From the NCBI RefSeq assembly GCF_047160095.1, contig NZ_AP038785.1:806001-870000 (forward strand): DNA of 64,000 bases. Direction: 5' to 3'. Positions 52,416-61,974 of this stretch are shown here, piece after piece (the first letter of the stretch is position 1; every line of letters starts with the position of its first letter). The DNA is from Rodentibacter abscessus (GTDB taxonomy: Bacteria > Pseudomonadota > Gammaproteobacteria > Enterobacterales > Pasteurellaceae). The notes under the pieces are model-generated. The model saw only the letters and a list, made by a program, of their open reading frames with translations. It did not search any database and was not told the DNA's origin. Made by a program: the position numbers and the translations under genes.

Positions 52416-53243
52416 TTAAGCGTTTTGCATTGCCTGCCAAATTTTAAGAACATCAGATGTTGCCGCCACATCATGTACACGCAAAATTTTTGCCCCGTTC
52501 TGAGCCGCAATTAATGCCCCGGCGGCACTGCCGACAGTTCTTTCTTCAACAGGCTTATCCAACACCGCCCCAATCATTGATTTGCGTGACATACCGACAA
52601 GCACCGGATAGCCTTCTCCACAAAAAACATTTAATTGCTGTAATAATTTGTAGTTATGTTGAACCGTTTTACCAAACCCAAACCCCATATCCCAAATTAA
52701 GTTTTCTTTTTTCACACCTTCCGTAATACATTCGTTCGTGCGTTTATGTAAAAAATCAAACACTTCTTGCACCACATTTTCGTAATAGGGATTTGTTTGC
52801 ATCGTGCGAGGTTGTCCCTGCATATGCATAATACAAACAGGCAACGCTAATTCCACTGCCGTTTGTAACGCATTCGGTTCTTGCAAAGCTCGAATATCAT
52901 TGATTAAATCCATTCCGACTTTTGCCGCTTCCCGCATCACAACCGCTTTTGAAGAATCCACAGAAATCCAACAATCAAAACGTTGACGCACCGCTTCCAC
53001 TAAAGGAACAACACGTTGAAGTTCTTCCTGTTCCGATACTTCATCCGCCATAGGGCGTGTGGATTCACCACCGATATCAATAATTGTTGCTCCTTCATTT
53101 AGCATTTTTTCTAATTGAAACAATGCCTTATCAAGATTAAAAAATTGTCCGCTATCAGAAAAAGAATCCGGTGTAAAATTTAAAATTCCCATAATTTGGG
53201 GCGTTGATAAGTCAAGACATTTGTTATTTGCGTAAAGTTTCAT
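52416..53243 (-). CDS. folP: Dihydropteroate synthase
   Basis: 275 aa TIM barrel, the sulfonamide target. IMGILNFTPDSFSDSGQF, GATIIDIGGESTRP, ISVDSSKAVV, DIRALQEP, MHMQGQPRTMQ and VGMSRKSMIGAVL are the folate/pABA site motifs. A USS lies between it and ftsH (53244-53252). Confidence 0.97.
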   Translation of the reverse strand: MKLYANNKCLDLSTPQIMGILNFTPDSFSDSGQFFNLDKALFQLEKMLNEGATIIDIGGESTRPMADEVSEQEELQRVVPLVEAVRQRFDCWISVDSSKAVVMREAAKVGMDLINDIRALQEPNALQTAVELALPVCIMHMQGQPRTMQTNPYYENVVQEVFDFLHKRTNECITEGVKKENLIWDMGFGFGKTVQHNYKLLQQLNVFCGEGYPVLVGMSRKSMIGAVLDKPVEERTVGSAAGALIAAQNGAKILRVHDVAATSDVLKIWQAMQNA

Positions 53244-53365
53244 AAAGTGCGGTTAATTTTTAAGATGAATTTAAGCCGACAAATTATAGCGGAATCCGCT
53301 AGAGAAAAGAATAATAAGTCAGCAAATCACTGATAATTGTTTTTAAATACTTTCTATCATCCGTT

Positions 53366-53392
53366 AAAAAGCCTTCCTCATCAGGAAGGCTT
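53366..53392 (-). terminator. ftsH terminator
   Basis: AAGCCTTCCT / AGGAAGGCTT, perfect, 4-base loop, with a T run on the minus strand; separates ftsH from folP. Confidence 0.88.
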
Positions 53393-53412
53393 CCGTTTTA
53401 TAAGTCAAAATC

Positions 53413-55299
53413 TTACGATTTTTCGACCGTACTTTCCGGCTTATTCTCCGTACTATTTGAATAAGCGGCTTGTGACATTTTCGGTTCTTCCCAACCTGAA
53501 GGCGGAGTAACCGGTTCTCGATTCATTAATTGTTTAATTTGTACTTCTTCGATCGTTTCATACTTCACTAACGCATCTTTCATTGCGTGTAAAATATCCA
53601 TATTGTCGATAAGGATCTGTCTTGCACGTTCATAGTTACGTGTAACGATCTCACGAACCTCTTCATCAATGACATGTGCGGTTTCATCCGACATATGTTT
53701 TGCTTTCGCCATGGAGCGACCTAAGAACACTTCACCTTCATCTTCAGAATAGAGGATCGGACCAAGCTTATCCGAGAAGCCCCACTGTGTCACCATATTA
53801 CGCGCAATATTGGTTGCCACTTTTATATCATTTGATGCACCGGTAGAGATATTTTCTTCACCGTAAATCAAATCTTCAGCCAAACGCCCTGCATAAAGGG
53901 TTGAAAGTTTACTTTCTAATTGTTTTTGGCTGATGCTAACTTGGTCACCTTCCGGCAAGAAGAAAGTAACACCTAATGCCCGACCACGAGGAATAATCGT
54001 CACTTTATGTACAGGATCATGCTCAGGAACTAAATACCCTACAATCGCGTGACCTGCCTCATGGTAAGCGGTAGATTCTTTTTGTTTCTCCGTCATAATC
54101 ATCGTGCGACGTTCAGGCCCCATATTGATTTTATCTTTCGCTTTTTCAAACTCAAGCATAGAAACGGTGCGCTTATTATTGCGAGCTGCAAACAACGCCG
54201 CTTCATTGACTAAGTTTGCTAAATCCGCCCCTGAATACCCCGGTGTACCGCGCGCCAAAGTCATTGCATCGACATCATCAGCTAATGGTACTTTACGCAT
54301 ATGCACCCGTAAAATTTGTTCACGACCTTTAACATCCGGAAGCCCTACCACGACTTGACGGTCAAAACGCCCCGGACGTGTTAACGCCGGATCTAACACA
54401 TCCGGACGGTTAGTCGCCGCAATGACAATCACGCCGTCATTGCCACCGAAACCATCCATTTCAACAAGCATTTGATTAAGAGTTTGCTCACGTTCATCAT
54501 GGCCGCCGCCTAAACCAGCACCACGCTGACGACCTACCGCATCGATTTCATCGATAAAAATCAAGCAAGGTGCATTTTTCTTCGCTTGCTCAAACATATC
54601 ACGAACACGAGAAGCACCTACACCGACAAACATTTCCACAAAGTCAGAACCTGAAATGGTAAAAAACGGTACTTTTGCTTCACCCGCTATCGCTTTTGCT
54701 AGCAAGGTTTTACCGGTGCCCGGCGGGCCTACCATCAAAATACCTTTAGGAATTTTACCGCCTAAGTTTTGGAATTTACTTGGATCACGCAAGAAATCAA
54801 CGATTTCACCCACTTCTTCTTTGGCTTCATCGCAGCCTGCCACATCGGCAAAAGTTACCTTGATTTGATCTTGATTTAGCATTTTTGCCCGACTTTTCCC
54901 GAAGCTCATGGCTTTACCGCCACCACCTTGCATTTGACGCATAAAGAAAATCCACACGCCCACAAGGAATAACATCGGGAACCAAGAGATCAAAATTTGT
55001 GAAAGAAAGCTACGCTTTTCAAACGGCGTACCTTCTACTTTCACTTTTTTACTCAATAAATCATCAAGTAATTTCTTGTCTTCTAATGGCGGCATCACGG
55101 TCATATATTTTGAGCCGTCATTTTTTGTTACCGTAATTTCATTGGTATCAAAACGTGCCTCTTTCACTTGACCGTTACTTACATCATAAACAAAGGTAGT
55201 GTAATCGGTTGAGTTTTCCACCGAAGAAGAGTTGAAGCTCTGATAAGCTGTCATCATAACAACCGCCACTACAATCCAGAGCACCAAATTTTTGACCAT
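53413..55299 (-). CDS. ftsH: ATP-dependent zinc metalloprotease FtsH
   Basis: 628 aa membrane-anchored AAA protease. Two N-terminal membrane helices (NLVLWIVVAVVMMTAYQSF and a second near 100-120), Walker A GPPGTGKT, Walker B LIFIDEIDAVG, SRH NRPDVLDPALTRPGRFDRQ, zinc site HEAGH. The frame opens at TTG 55308 (MNDMVKN), which has AGGTT at good spacing; ATG 55299 (MVKNLVLW) matches the usual N-terminus. The choice between them is uncertain by three residues. Follows rlmE, as in E. coli. Confidence 0.96.
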   Translation of the reverse strand: MVKNLVLWIVVAVVMMTAYQSFNSSSVENSTDYTTFVYDVSNGQVKEARFDTNEITVTKNDGSKYMTVMPPLEDKKLLDDLLSKKVKVEGTPFEKRSFLSQILISWFPMLFLVGVWIFFMRQMQGGGGKAMSFGKSRAKMLNQDQIKVTFADVAGCDEAKEEVGEIVDFLRDPSKFQNLGGKIPKGILMVGPPGTGKTLLAKAIAGEAKVPFFTISGSDFVEMFVGVGASRVRDMFEQAKKNAPCLIFIDEIDAVGRQRGAGLGGGHDEREQTLNQMLVEMDGFGGNDGVIVIAATNRPDVLDPALTRPGRFDRQVVVGLPDVKGREQILRVHMRKVPLADDVDAMTLARGTPGYSGADLANLVNEAALFAARNNKRTVSMLEFEKAKDKINMGPERRTMIMTEKQKESTAYHEAGHAIVGYLVPEHDPVHKVTIIPRGRALGVTFFLPEGDQVSISQKQLESKLSTLYAGRLAEDLIYGEENISTGASNDIKVATNIARNMVTQWGFSDKLGPILYSEDEGEVFLGRSMAKAKHMSDETAHVIDEEVREIVTRNYERARQILIDNMDILHAMKDALVKYETIEEVQIKQLMNREPVTPPSGWEEPKMSQAAYSNSTENKPESTVEKS

Positions 55300-55390
55300 A
55301 TCGTTCAAAGCTTAACCTGCCTTTTTCTAAGTTAATAAAAATCGTCACAAGATACTATATATTGCTAATGATGAAAAGCTATCAAAGCAA

Positions 55391-56020
55391 TTAGCCTTTA
55401 TAGCCTGTCGCAACAATATAAACCTCACGTGAACGCCCACGTGAAGCCTCCGGTTTACGCACTTTTACAACATTAAAAAGAGAACGAATCTCTTTTAAAT
55501 ATTCATCAAAGCCTTCACCTTGGAATACCTTCACCACAAAACCGCCTTTCGCTGCCAACACTTGTTTGCACATATCTAAGGCGAGCTCTACCAAATACAT
55601 TGCACGTGGAATATCCACCGAAGGCATTCCGCTGAAATTCGGCGCCATATCGGACATCACCACATCTACTTTATCTTCACCCACACGTGCCAAAAGTGCG
55701 TTTAGCACATTCTCATCACGAAAATCACCTTGTAAAAAATCAACGCCGACAATCGGTGCCATTTCTAAAATATCGCAAGCAATAACACGCCCCTTACCAC
55801 CGATTTGGCTCACCGCATATTGTGACCAACCGCCCGGTGCTGCGCCAAGATCAACGATCGTCATACCGGGTTTGAATAATCTATCCGTTTGTTGAATTTC
55901 ATCCAATTTAAAATAAGCGCGAGAACGTAATTTTTGCTTATGCGCTTTCTGTACAAACGGATCTTTAAAATGTTCGTTTAACCAACGAGAAGAACTCGCC
56001 GAACGTTTTTTCTTTCCCAT
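55391..56020 (-). CDS. rlmE: 23S rRNA 2'-O-ribose U2552 methyltransferase
   Basis: 209 aa FtsJ/RrmJ methyltransferase. KKRSASSSRWLNEHFKDPFVQKA, the SAM motif VDLGAAPGGWSQYA, VVMSDMAPNFSG and KGGFVVKVFQGEGFDEYL, supplying the K-D-K-E tetrad. It modifies U2552 late in 50S assembly. First gene of the rlmE-ftsH unit and divergent from yhbY. Confidence 0.96.
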   Translation of the reverse strand: MGKKKRSASSSRWLNEHFKDPFVQKAHKQKLRSRAYFKLDEIQQTDRLFKPGMTIVDLGAAPGGWSQYAVSQIGGKGRVIACDILEMAPIVGVDFLQGDFRDENVLNALLARVGEDKVDVVMSDMAPNFSGMPSVDIPRAMYLVELALDMCKQVLAAKGGFVVKVFQGEGFDEYLKEIRSLFNVVKVRKPEASRGRSREVYIVATGYKG

Positions 56021-56174
56021 AATCTCTATCTTTTATGTTATTTTTGTAGGCGTTTCGCCTATATTTGGGTACAATCTGCCGAATTCAAGACTTGTAGCGT
56101 CTAAAAAACATCAAAAACTTCGTTTTTTCTGCCGCTCTTTTTACTATTCGCATTTATTTTTTATAGGATTTCTT

Positions 56175-56474
56175 ATGACAACCTTATCAACCAAACAAAA
56201 ACAATTTTTAAAAGGTCTTGCACATCATCTAAACCCGGTGGTTATGCTTGGCGGTAACGGCTTAACCGAAGGAGTGTTAGCCGAGATCGAAAACGCCCTT
56301 GATCATCACGAACTTATTAAAGTAAAAATCGCAGGCGCCGATCGTGAAACCAAACAATTAATTATTGATGCTATTGTACGCGAAACCAACGCGGCTCAAG
56401 TTCAAACTATCGGTCATATTTTAGTGCTTTACCGCCCGAGCGAAGAAGCAAAAATCCAACTTCCCCGTAAGTAA
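56175..56474 (+). CDS. yhbY: Ribosome assembly RNA-binding protein YhbY
   Basis: 99 aa CRS1/YhbY (CRM) domain: TKQKQFLKGLAHHLNPVVMLGGNGLTEGVLAEIENALDHHELIKVKI, with the GxxG loop GGNG. Associates with pre-50S particles. The gene is divergent from rlmE, another 50S factor, the usual arrangement. Confidence 0.94.
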   Translation: MTTLSTKQKQFLKGLAHHLNPVVMLGGNGLTEGVLAEIENALDHHELIKVKIAGADRETKQLIIDAIVRETNAAQVQTIGHILVLYRPSEEAKIQLPRK

Positions 56475-56478
56475 TTTG

Positions 56479-56520
56479 AAAAGTGCGGTTAAAATTCGGA
56501 AAGGTTTTAACCGCACTTTT
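56479..56520. terminator. USS-pair bidirectional terminator
   Basis: Perfect 16-base stem AAAAGTGCGGTTAAAA / TTTTAACCGCACTTTT, 10-base loop. Both arms are full USS copies; it serves convergent yhbY and greA. Confidence 0.92.
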
Positions 56521-56533
56521 TCTTAATCATTCA

Positions 56534-57010
56534 CTAAATATAATTTACTTCAATAATTTCAAACTCAACCGTCCCACCCGGCGTTGTAATATTTACCGTA
56601 TCGTCTAATTCTTTACCGATCAAACCGCGTGCAATCGGTGAATTAACGGAAATCAAACCGGATTTAATATCCGCTTCATCATCCCCTACAATCTGATAAG
56701 TGACTTCTTCTTCCGTATCGACATTCACTAAAACCACCGTCGCCCCAAAAATAACTTTTCCGTTATTCGGCATTTTGGTGACATCGATAATCTGGCAATT
56801 CGCTAATTTCCCTTCAATTTCCTGAATACGTCCTTCACAGAAACCTTGCTGCTCACGAGCGGCATGATATTCCGCATTTTCTTTTAGATCGCCATGCTCG
56901 CGTGCTTCCGCAATCGCCTTAATAATTTCCGGGCGGCGTACATTTTTTAAAAAATCTAATTCTTCTCTTAACTGTTCTGAACCGCGAACCGTCATTGGGA
57001 TTTGTTTCAT
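56534..57010 (-). CDS. greA: Transcription elongation factor GreA
   Basis: 158 aa. Stimulates transcript cleavage by stalled RNA polymerase. N-terminal coiled coil with the acidic tip region (ELDFLKNVRRPEIIKAIAEAREHGDLKENAEYHAAREQQGF) and C-terminal FKBP-like domain (SPIARGLIGKELDDTVNITTPGG). Divergent from dacB. A hairpin CGGCAA / TTGCCG is present upstream (about 57047-57069). Confidence 0.96.
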   Translation of the reverse strand: MKQIPMTVRGSEQLREELDFLKNVRRPEIIKAIAEAREHGDLKENAEYHAAREQQGFCEGRIQEIEGKLANCQIIDVTKMPNNGKVIFGATVVLVNVDTEEEVTYQIVGDDEADIKSGLISVNSPIARGLIGKELDDTVNITTPGGTVEFEIIEVNYI

Positions 57011-57174
57011 AGAATGTTTTCCTCAAAATTTAGTCAAAAGAAAACCACGGCAAGATCTGAGATTTTGCCGCAGTCAAATAAAATAGATTGAAATGAGAAA
57101 AATGATTTACTCTCACTTAGTCGATGGCTATTATTGTTCGTCTGAAAAAAAATAGCAACCGATAACCTGAAAAT

Positions 57175-58614
57175 ATGGCAAAATTATCTTCAATTTCAAC
57201 CGCACTTCGTACTCTTTTTCTCTCTTTTAGTCTTTCAATTCCTGCTGTTGCAGAAGTGGATATTGCTTCTTTGATCCGGTTATTACCGGAAGGAGCAAGT
57301 GCCTCTGTTATTGCCAAAAACTTAAATCAAAATAACATCATTGCCGATTATCGTGGTGATATATTTATGCTTCCCGCAAGTACGCAAAAAGTGTTCACTG
57401 CCGTTGCGGCAAAATTGGTTTTGGGCGATGAATTCAAATTTGAAACCGCCCTTTTAACGAACGGCAAAATTCAGAATAATGTTTTAGACGGCAATTTGAT
57501 TATACGCTTTACCGGTGATCCTAATCTCACCAGCGGTCAACTTTATGGCTTATTGGCAGAACTAAAAAAACAAGGTATTAATAAAATTAACGGCAATTTG
57601 GTATTAGATACCTCCGTTTTCTCAAGTCACGATCGCGGTTTAGGTTGGATTTGGAATGATTTAACCATGTGCTTCAATTCCCCTCCCTCCGCCGCTAATA
57701 TCGACAACAACTGCTTTTATGCAGAATTGGATGCCAATCAAACACCGGGAGAAATGGTAAAAATCAATGTGCCGGCACAATTCCCGATTCAAGTGTTCGG
57801 GCAAGTTTATGTCGCAGACGCAAAAGAAGCTCCATATTGTCAATTGGATGTCGTGGTGCATGATAACAATCGCTACCAAGTAAAAGGCTGTCTTGCACGT
57901 CAAGCCAAACCTTTCGGTTTAAGTTTTGCCGTGCAAGATCCTGATGCCTATGCCGCAGCTATCGTGCAACGTCAATTAAAACGTCTAGGTATTGAATTTA
58001 ACGGTAAAGTATTACAACCTCAAAAACCACAACAAGGAGAATTGCTCGCAAAGCATTTCTCCAAATCTTTACCTGATTTATTGAAAAAAATGATGAAAAA
58101 ATCCGACAATCAAATTGCCGATGCTTTATTCCGTGCCATCGCCTATCATTATTACAAACGCCCGGCCTCCTTCCAGCTTGGCACATTAGCGGTAAAATCC
58201 GTATTGCAAAAACAAGGTATTAAATTCGGTAACAGCATTTTAGCCGATGGTTCAGGGCTTTCACGCCATAACTTAGTCGCCCCCAAAACAATGCTTTCCG
58301 TATTGGAATATATTGCTAAAAATGAGGATAAATTACAGTTAACGGAAACCTTTCCCATCGCCGGTGTAGACGGCACGATTAGCGGGCGTGGCGGTTTAAT
58401 CAATCCCCCTTTGGTAAAAAATGTCATCGCCAAAACCGGGTCATTAAAAGGCGTTTATAACCTAGCCGGCTTTATGACCAACGCACGCGGTGAAAAAGTC
58501 GCTTTCGTCCAATTTATTAACGGCTACTCTACCGGCGATCTCGAAAGTAAAACCAAACGCGCGCCGTTAGTGCAATTTGAAAGCGGTTTGTATAATGAAA
58601 TCTACAAAGATTAA
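57175..58614 (+). CDS. dacB: D-alanyl-D-alanine carboxypeptidase/endopeptidase (PBP4)
   Basis: 479 aa, class C type penicillin-binding protein of the periplasm. Signal peptide of about 25 residues (ALRTLFLSFSLSIPAVAEV). Catalytic SxxK in ASTQKVF, SDN in KSDNQIADALF and KTG in AKTGSLKGVY. It trims and opens peptide cross-links. Start ATG 57175 has no clear ribosome site. A USS is embedded in the signal sequence region (near 57199). IS110 element follows. Confidence 0.94.
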   Translation: MAKLSSISTALRTLFLSFSLSIPAVAEVDIASLIRLLPEGASASVIAKNLNQNNIIADYRGDIFMLPASTQKVFTAVAAKLVLGDEFKFETALLTNGKIQNNVLDGNLIIRFTGDPNLTSGQLYGLLAELKKQGINKINGNLVLDTSVFSSHDRGLGWIWNDLTMCFNSPPSAANIDNNCFYAELDANQTPGEMVKINVPAQFPIQVFGQVYVADAKEAPYCQLDVVVHDNNRYQVKGCLARQAKPFGLSFAVQDPDAYAAAIVQRQLKRLGIEFNGKVLQPQKPQQGELLAKHFSKSLPDLLKKMMKKSDNQIADALFRAIAYHYYKRPASFQLGTLAVKSVLQKQGIKFGNSILADGSGLSRHNLVAPKTMLSVLEYIAKNEDKLQLTETFPIAGVDGTISGRGGLINPPLVKNVIAKTGSLKGVYNLAGFMTNARGEKVAFVQFINGYSTGDLESKTKRAPLVQFESGLYNEIYKD

Positions 58615-58708
58615 TGAAGAAAAATCACAATAAAAAACGACCGCACTTTAATTCATTTTCGGTATTATGTAGCAGTTGCACAAAGAGAATTCATCATTAA
58701 ACCCTCTA

Positions 58709-58850
58709 TCGGTGCGTTACGGCTTCGCCTAACGGCACCCTTGTATATTAAAACTCTGATAAACTCGCAACAAACAACACAATGTTATCCACAGCTTGGT
58801 GCACCCTAGAGTAAAAACTCGTTTCGTAGCGTAGGCGTGGATAACCATCA
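58709..58850 (+). ncRNA. Candidate bridge RNA region of the IS110 element
   Basis: The non-coding left part forms two clear hairpins: GGTGCGTTA with TAACGGCACC around CGGCTTCGCC (58711-58739), and a long-range stem GTTATCCAC / GTGGATAAC (58784-58792 and 58837-58845) enclosing a nested GAGT-AAAA-ACTC hairpin and unpaired internal-loop sequence. IS110-group elements encode a structured guide (bridge) RNA upstream of the transposase gene. Position, size and shape agree; guide sequences were not assigned. Confidence 0.45.
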
Positions 58851-58911
58851 TCAGGAAAACCGAACAGTTGACTATGTTGAACTTCAAACCCGAATACAAG
58901 GCAGGTTAATG

Positions 58912-59880
58912 ATGAACACTATCCCTCTTTATTGCGGCATTGATGTGGCTAAAAAATCCCTTGTCATTGGACTTTCCAATCACAAGAAAACCAAAACGGA
59001 AACCAATAATCCCAAAGGCATTGCCCATTTATTGGATTATCTGAGCCGTTTTGATATTGCATTGGTGACACTTGAAGCAACCGGTGGTTTAGAAATCCCC
59101 GTGGCTAAAGCCCTCGCGCGAGCAGGCTATCGGGTATTGGTCGCCAATCCGCAAAAAGCCGCACAATATGCCCGTTCGCAAAGTGCGGCGAAAACCGATG
59201 CCAAGGATGCGATTAACCTCGCTTTTTACGGTCAAAACCTTGATATCAAAGGCGAAGCGGAGAAATTACTTTACACCCCGCTCACCGAAGCGGAAGAACG
59301 GCTTGAAGCCCTTGTGGTACGCCGCCGTCAGCTTGTCGATATGCGGGTTGCGGAATTGAATCGCTTACAGCAAAGCCACGAAACACAGCAGAAAAATATT
59401 TCACAACATATTGAAATGTTGGACAAAATGATTGCCGAACTCGACCAAGATATTGACGATAATACCCGACATTTTAAGGATAAAGCCGAGCTTATCACTG
59501 ACATCAAAGGCATCGGCAAAAACTGTGTAGCCGTCTTGATGTCCCAATTGCCCGAGCTTGGTAAATTGTCCTCAAAACGCATTGCCTCGCTCGTTGGCGT
59601 GATACCCCATGTCAGAGAAAGCGGACAATGGAAAGGCAAATCCTTTTGCCAAGGAGGTCGTGCGATAGTACGCAATGCCTTATATATGGCGGCGTTATCC
59701 GCCGTACGGCACGAACCCGTATTTAAAGCTTTTTATAACCGATTGGTTGCACGAGGTAAAGCCAAAAAATTGGCTCTCACGGCTTGTATGCGTAAGTTGT
59801 TGACCATTATGAATGCGTTAGTTAAACGTCATGAAAAATGGGATGCGTCTTACCATTTGTCCACTGTTAAGGTGGATTAA
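58912..59880 (+). CDS. IS110-family transposase
   Basis: 322 aa from the preferred start. The N-terminal RuvC-like DEDD domain has Asp in CGIDVAKKSLVIGL, Glu in VTLEATGG and the two Asp in AAKTDAKDAINLA. A coiled-coil linker follows (about 130-185), then the Transposase_20 domain with IKGIGKNCVAVLMSQLPELG, ASLVGVIPHVRESGQWKG (carrying the family Ser) and GRAIVRNALYMAALSA. The frame opens at 58837, but ATG 58909 or 58912 follows GGCAGG and starts the conserved part. The gene looks intact, so the element may be active. Confidence 0.93.
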   Translation: MNTIPLYCGIDVAKKSLVIGLSNHKKTKTETNNPKGIAHLLDYLSRFDIALVTLEATGGLEIPVAKALARAGYRVLVANPQKAAQYARSQSAAKTDAKDAINLAFYGQNLDIKGEAEKLLYTPLTEAEERLEALVVRRRQLVDMRVAELNRLQQSHETQQKNISQHIEMLDKMIAELDQDIDDNTRHFKDKAELITDIKGIGKNCVAVLMSQLPELGKLSSKRIASLVGVIPHVRESGQWKGKSFCQGGRAIVRNALYMAALSAVRHEPVFKAFYNRLVARGKAKKLALTACMRKLLTIMNALVKRHEKWDASYHLSTVKVD

Positions 59881-59993
59881 ACAAGGTCTAATTTTTTATG
59901 TTAGACACAGTTGCTACGGTGATTTGTGCAAGTGCTACATAATGCCGTTCATTTTTCAATACGAACTAAAGTGCGGTCATTTCTAAAAAAGTT

Positions 59994-60370
<377 letters not shown>

Positions 60371-60375
60371 CGCGT

Positions 60376-60404
60376 AGTATAGGGATTAATGAAAGTGCGG
60401 TCAA
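60376..60404 (-). promoter_or_regulatory. rnpB promoter with a USS as its -35 region
   Basis: Minus-strand TTGACC (60399-60404), exactly 17 bases, TATACT (60376-60381), about 6 bases before the RNA start. The -35 hexamer is the first part of a USS in complement orientation (TTGACCGCACTTT). Confidence 0.8.
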
Positions 60405-60471
60405 ATTTTCATTCGTTTTTTTCTTTCCTTCCGCTAAAATAGGCACAATTTCAACCGCACTTTAGGTATAA

Positions 60472-61410
60472 ATGATGAATTATTTACAAATCGCCCGCGA
60501 TACCCTTTCTGTTGAAAGCCACGCCTTAACACAATTAAGCCAACGTTTAGATGAAGACTTCAACAAGGTGGTAGAACTTATTTTAGCTTGCCAAGGCCGT
60601 GTTGTTATCGGCGGAATCGGAAAATCGGGCTTAATCGGAAAGAAAATAGTCGCCACCTTGGCTTCTACCGGCACACCAAGTTTCTTTTTACATCCCACAG
60701 AAGCCTTCCATGGCGATCTCGGAATGCTAAAACCGATAGATATTGTAGTGTTGATTTCTTACAGTGGCGAAACCGATGATGTCAATAAACTTATCCCAAG
60801 TCTCAAAAACTTCGGTAACAAAATCATTGCCGTTACCAGCAATAAAAATTCAACCCTCGGTCGCCACGCAGACTATGTGTTAGATATTACCGTTGAACGT
60901 GAAGTTTGTCCGAATAATCTTGCCCCGACCACATCAGCTCTTGTGACCCTCGCACTTGGCGATGCACTTGCGGTTGCATTAATCACCGCTAGAGATTTCC
61001 AACCGGCAGACTTTGCCAAATTCCACCCGGGTGGTAGCCTTGGTCGTCGTTTATTGTGCAGAGTAAAAGATCAAATGCAAACCCGCTTACCTATCATTCA
61101 ACCGACAACCGGCTTCACGGATTGCTTAAGTGTAATGAATGAAGGAAGAATGGGGGTCGCATTGGTGATGGAAAATCAACAACTCAAAGGCATCATCACC
61201 GATGGCGATATTCGCCGGGCTTTAACCGCCAATGGAGCAGAAACATTAAATAAAACGGCACAAGATTTTATGACCAAATCACCAAAAACCATTCATCAAA
61301 ATGAATTTTTAGCGAAAGCGGAAGACTTTATGAAATCCCAAAAAATCCATTCCCTTGTAGTCGTGAATGATGAAAATCACGTCGTAGGTTTAGTGGAATT
61401 TTCAAGCTAA
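60472..61410 (+). CDS. kdsD: D-arabinose 5-phosphate isomerase
   Basis: 312 aa. SIS domain (GRVVIGGIGKSGLIGKKIVATLASTGTPSFFLHPTEAFHGDLGM, ISYSGETDDVNKL) followed by two CBS domains (about 200-312; GIITDGDIRRAL, HVVGLVEFSS). Converts ribulose-5-P to arabinose-5-P, the first step of Kdo synthesis for LOS. ATGATG at 60472; AGG 5 bases upstream. Paired with kdsC 10 bases downstream. A USS lies directly before the ribosome site. Confidence 0.93.
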   Translation: MMNYLQIARDTLSVESHALTQLSQRLDEDFNKVVELILACQGRVVIGGIGKSGLIGKKIVATLASTGTPSFFLHPTEAFHGDLGMLKPIDIVVLISYSGETDDVNKLIPSLKNFGNKIIAVTSNKNSTLGRHADYVLDITVEREVCPNNLAPTTSALVTLALGDALAVALITARDFQPADFAKFHPGGSLGRRLLCRVKDQMQTRLPIIQPTTGFTDCLSVMNEGRMGVALVMENQQLKGIITDGDIRRALTANGAETLNKTAQDFMTKSPKTIHQNEFLAKAEDFMKSQKIHSLVVVNDENHVVGLVEFSS

Positions 61411-61420
61411 GGAACAAATA

Positions 61421-61963
61421 ATGCAACAAAAACTCGAAAATATTAAATTCGTTATCACCGATGTGGACGGCGTGCTAACAGACGGCTTACTCCACTATAA
61501 TGCCAATGGAGAAACGATGAAAAGTTTTCACGTTCGCGATGGGTTAGGCATAAAAATGCTCATTGATGCCGGTATTCAAGTCGCCGTGCTTTCCGGCAGA
61601 GATTCCGATATTTTACGTCGTCGAATTGCAGATCTCGGTATTAAATTGTTTTTTCTCGGGAAACTCGAAAAAGAAACCGCCTGTTTTGACTTAATAAAAC
61701 AAGCCGATGTCTCACCGGAACAAACCGCTTATATTGGCGATGATAGCGTAGATCTTCCCGCATTTGCCGTATGCGGACTTTCTTTCGCCGTAGCAGATGC
61801 GCCTCTTTATGTAAAAAATGCAGCAGATTATGTCCTTTCTTTAGGCGGAGGAAAAGGCGCATTCCGTGAAATGTCCGATATGATTCTAACCGCACAAGGG
61901 AAATCCGCCGTATTTAACAGCGCACAGGGATTTTTAAAATCAGTGAAGAATATGGGGCAATAA
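61421..61963 (+). CDS. kdsC: 3-deoxy-D-manno-octulosonate 8-phosphate phosphatase
   Basis: 180 aa HAD-superfamily phosphatase, tetrameric type without a cap. Asp14 and Asp16 in ITDVDGVLTDG, VLSGRDSDILRRR, and AYIGDDSVDLPAFAVCGLSFAVADA (motif 4). It hydrolyses Kdo-8-P to Kdo. In operon with kdsD; ribosome site AAGGAAC. Confidence 0.96.
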   Translation: MQQKLENIKFVITDVDGVLTDGLLHYNANGETMKSFHVRDGLGIKMLIDAGIQVAVLSGRDSDILRRRIADLGIKLFFLGKLEKETACFDLIKQADVSPEQTAYIGDDSVDLPAFAVCGLSFAVADAPLYVKNAADYVLSLGGGKGAFREMSDMILTAQGKSAVFNSAQGFLKSVKNMGQ

Positions 61964-61974
61964 AGCTAAGTCAT

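Larger units (their letters stand above)
58664..59943 (+). mobile_element. IS110-family insertion sequence with flanking inverted repeats
   Basis: A transposase gene with a long 5' non-coding region and a short 3' one, bounded by 21-base inverted repeats with a single mismatch: left 58664-58684 begins ATTATGTAGCA and ends GCACAAA; right 59923-59943 is its complement. Either these are subterminal repeats of the IS, as in the IS1111 subgroup, or they are the two arms of a host palindromic repeat (compare copies A and B) into which the IS inserted. The exact IS ends are therefore not fixed. No target duplication is expected in this family. It lies between dacB and rnpB. Confidence 0.8.

Noticed and set aside
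59168..59359. 63-aa frame inside the IS transposase gene
   Set aside because: Overlaps the transposase in another frame and has no ribosome site or family features.
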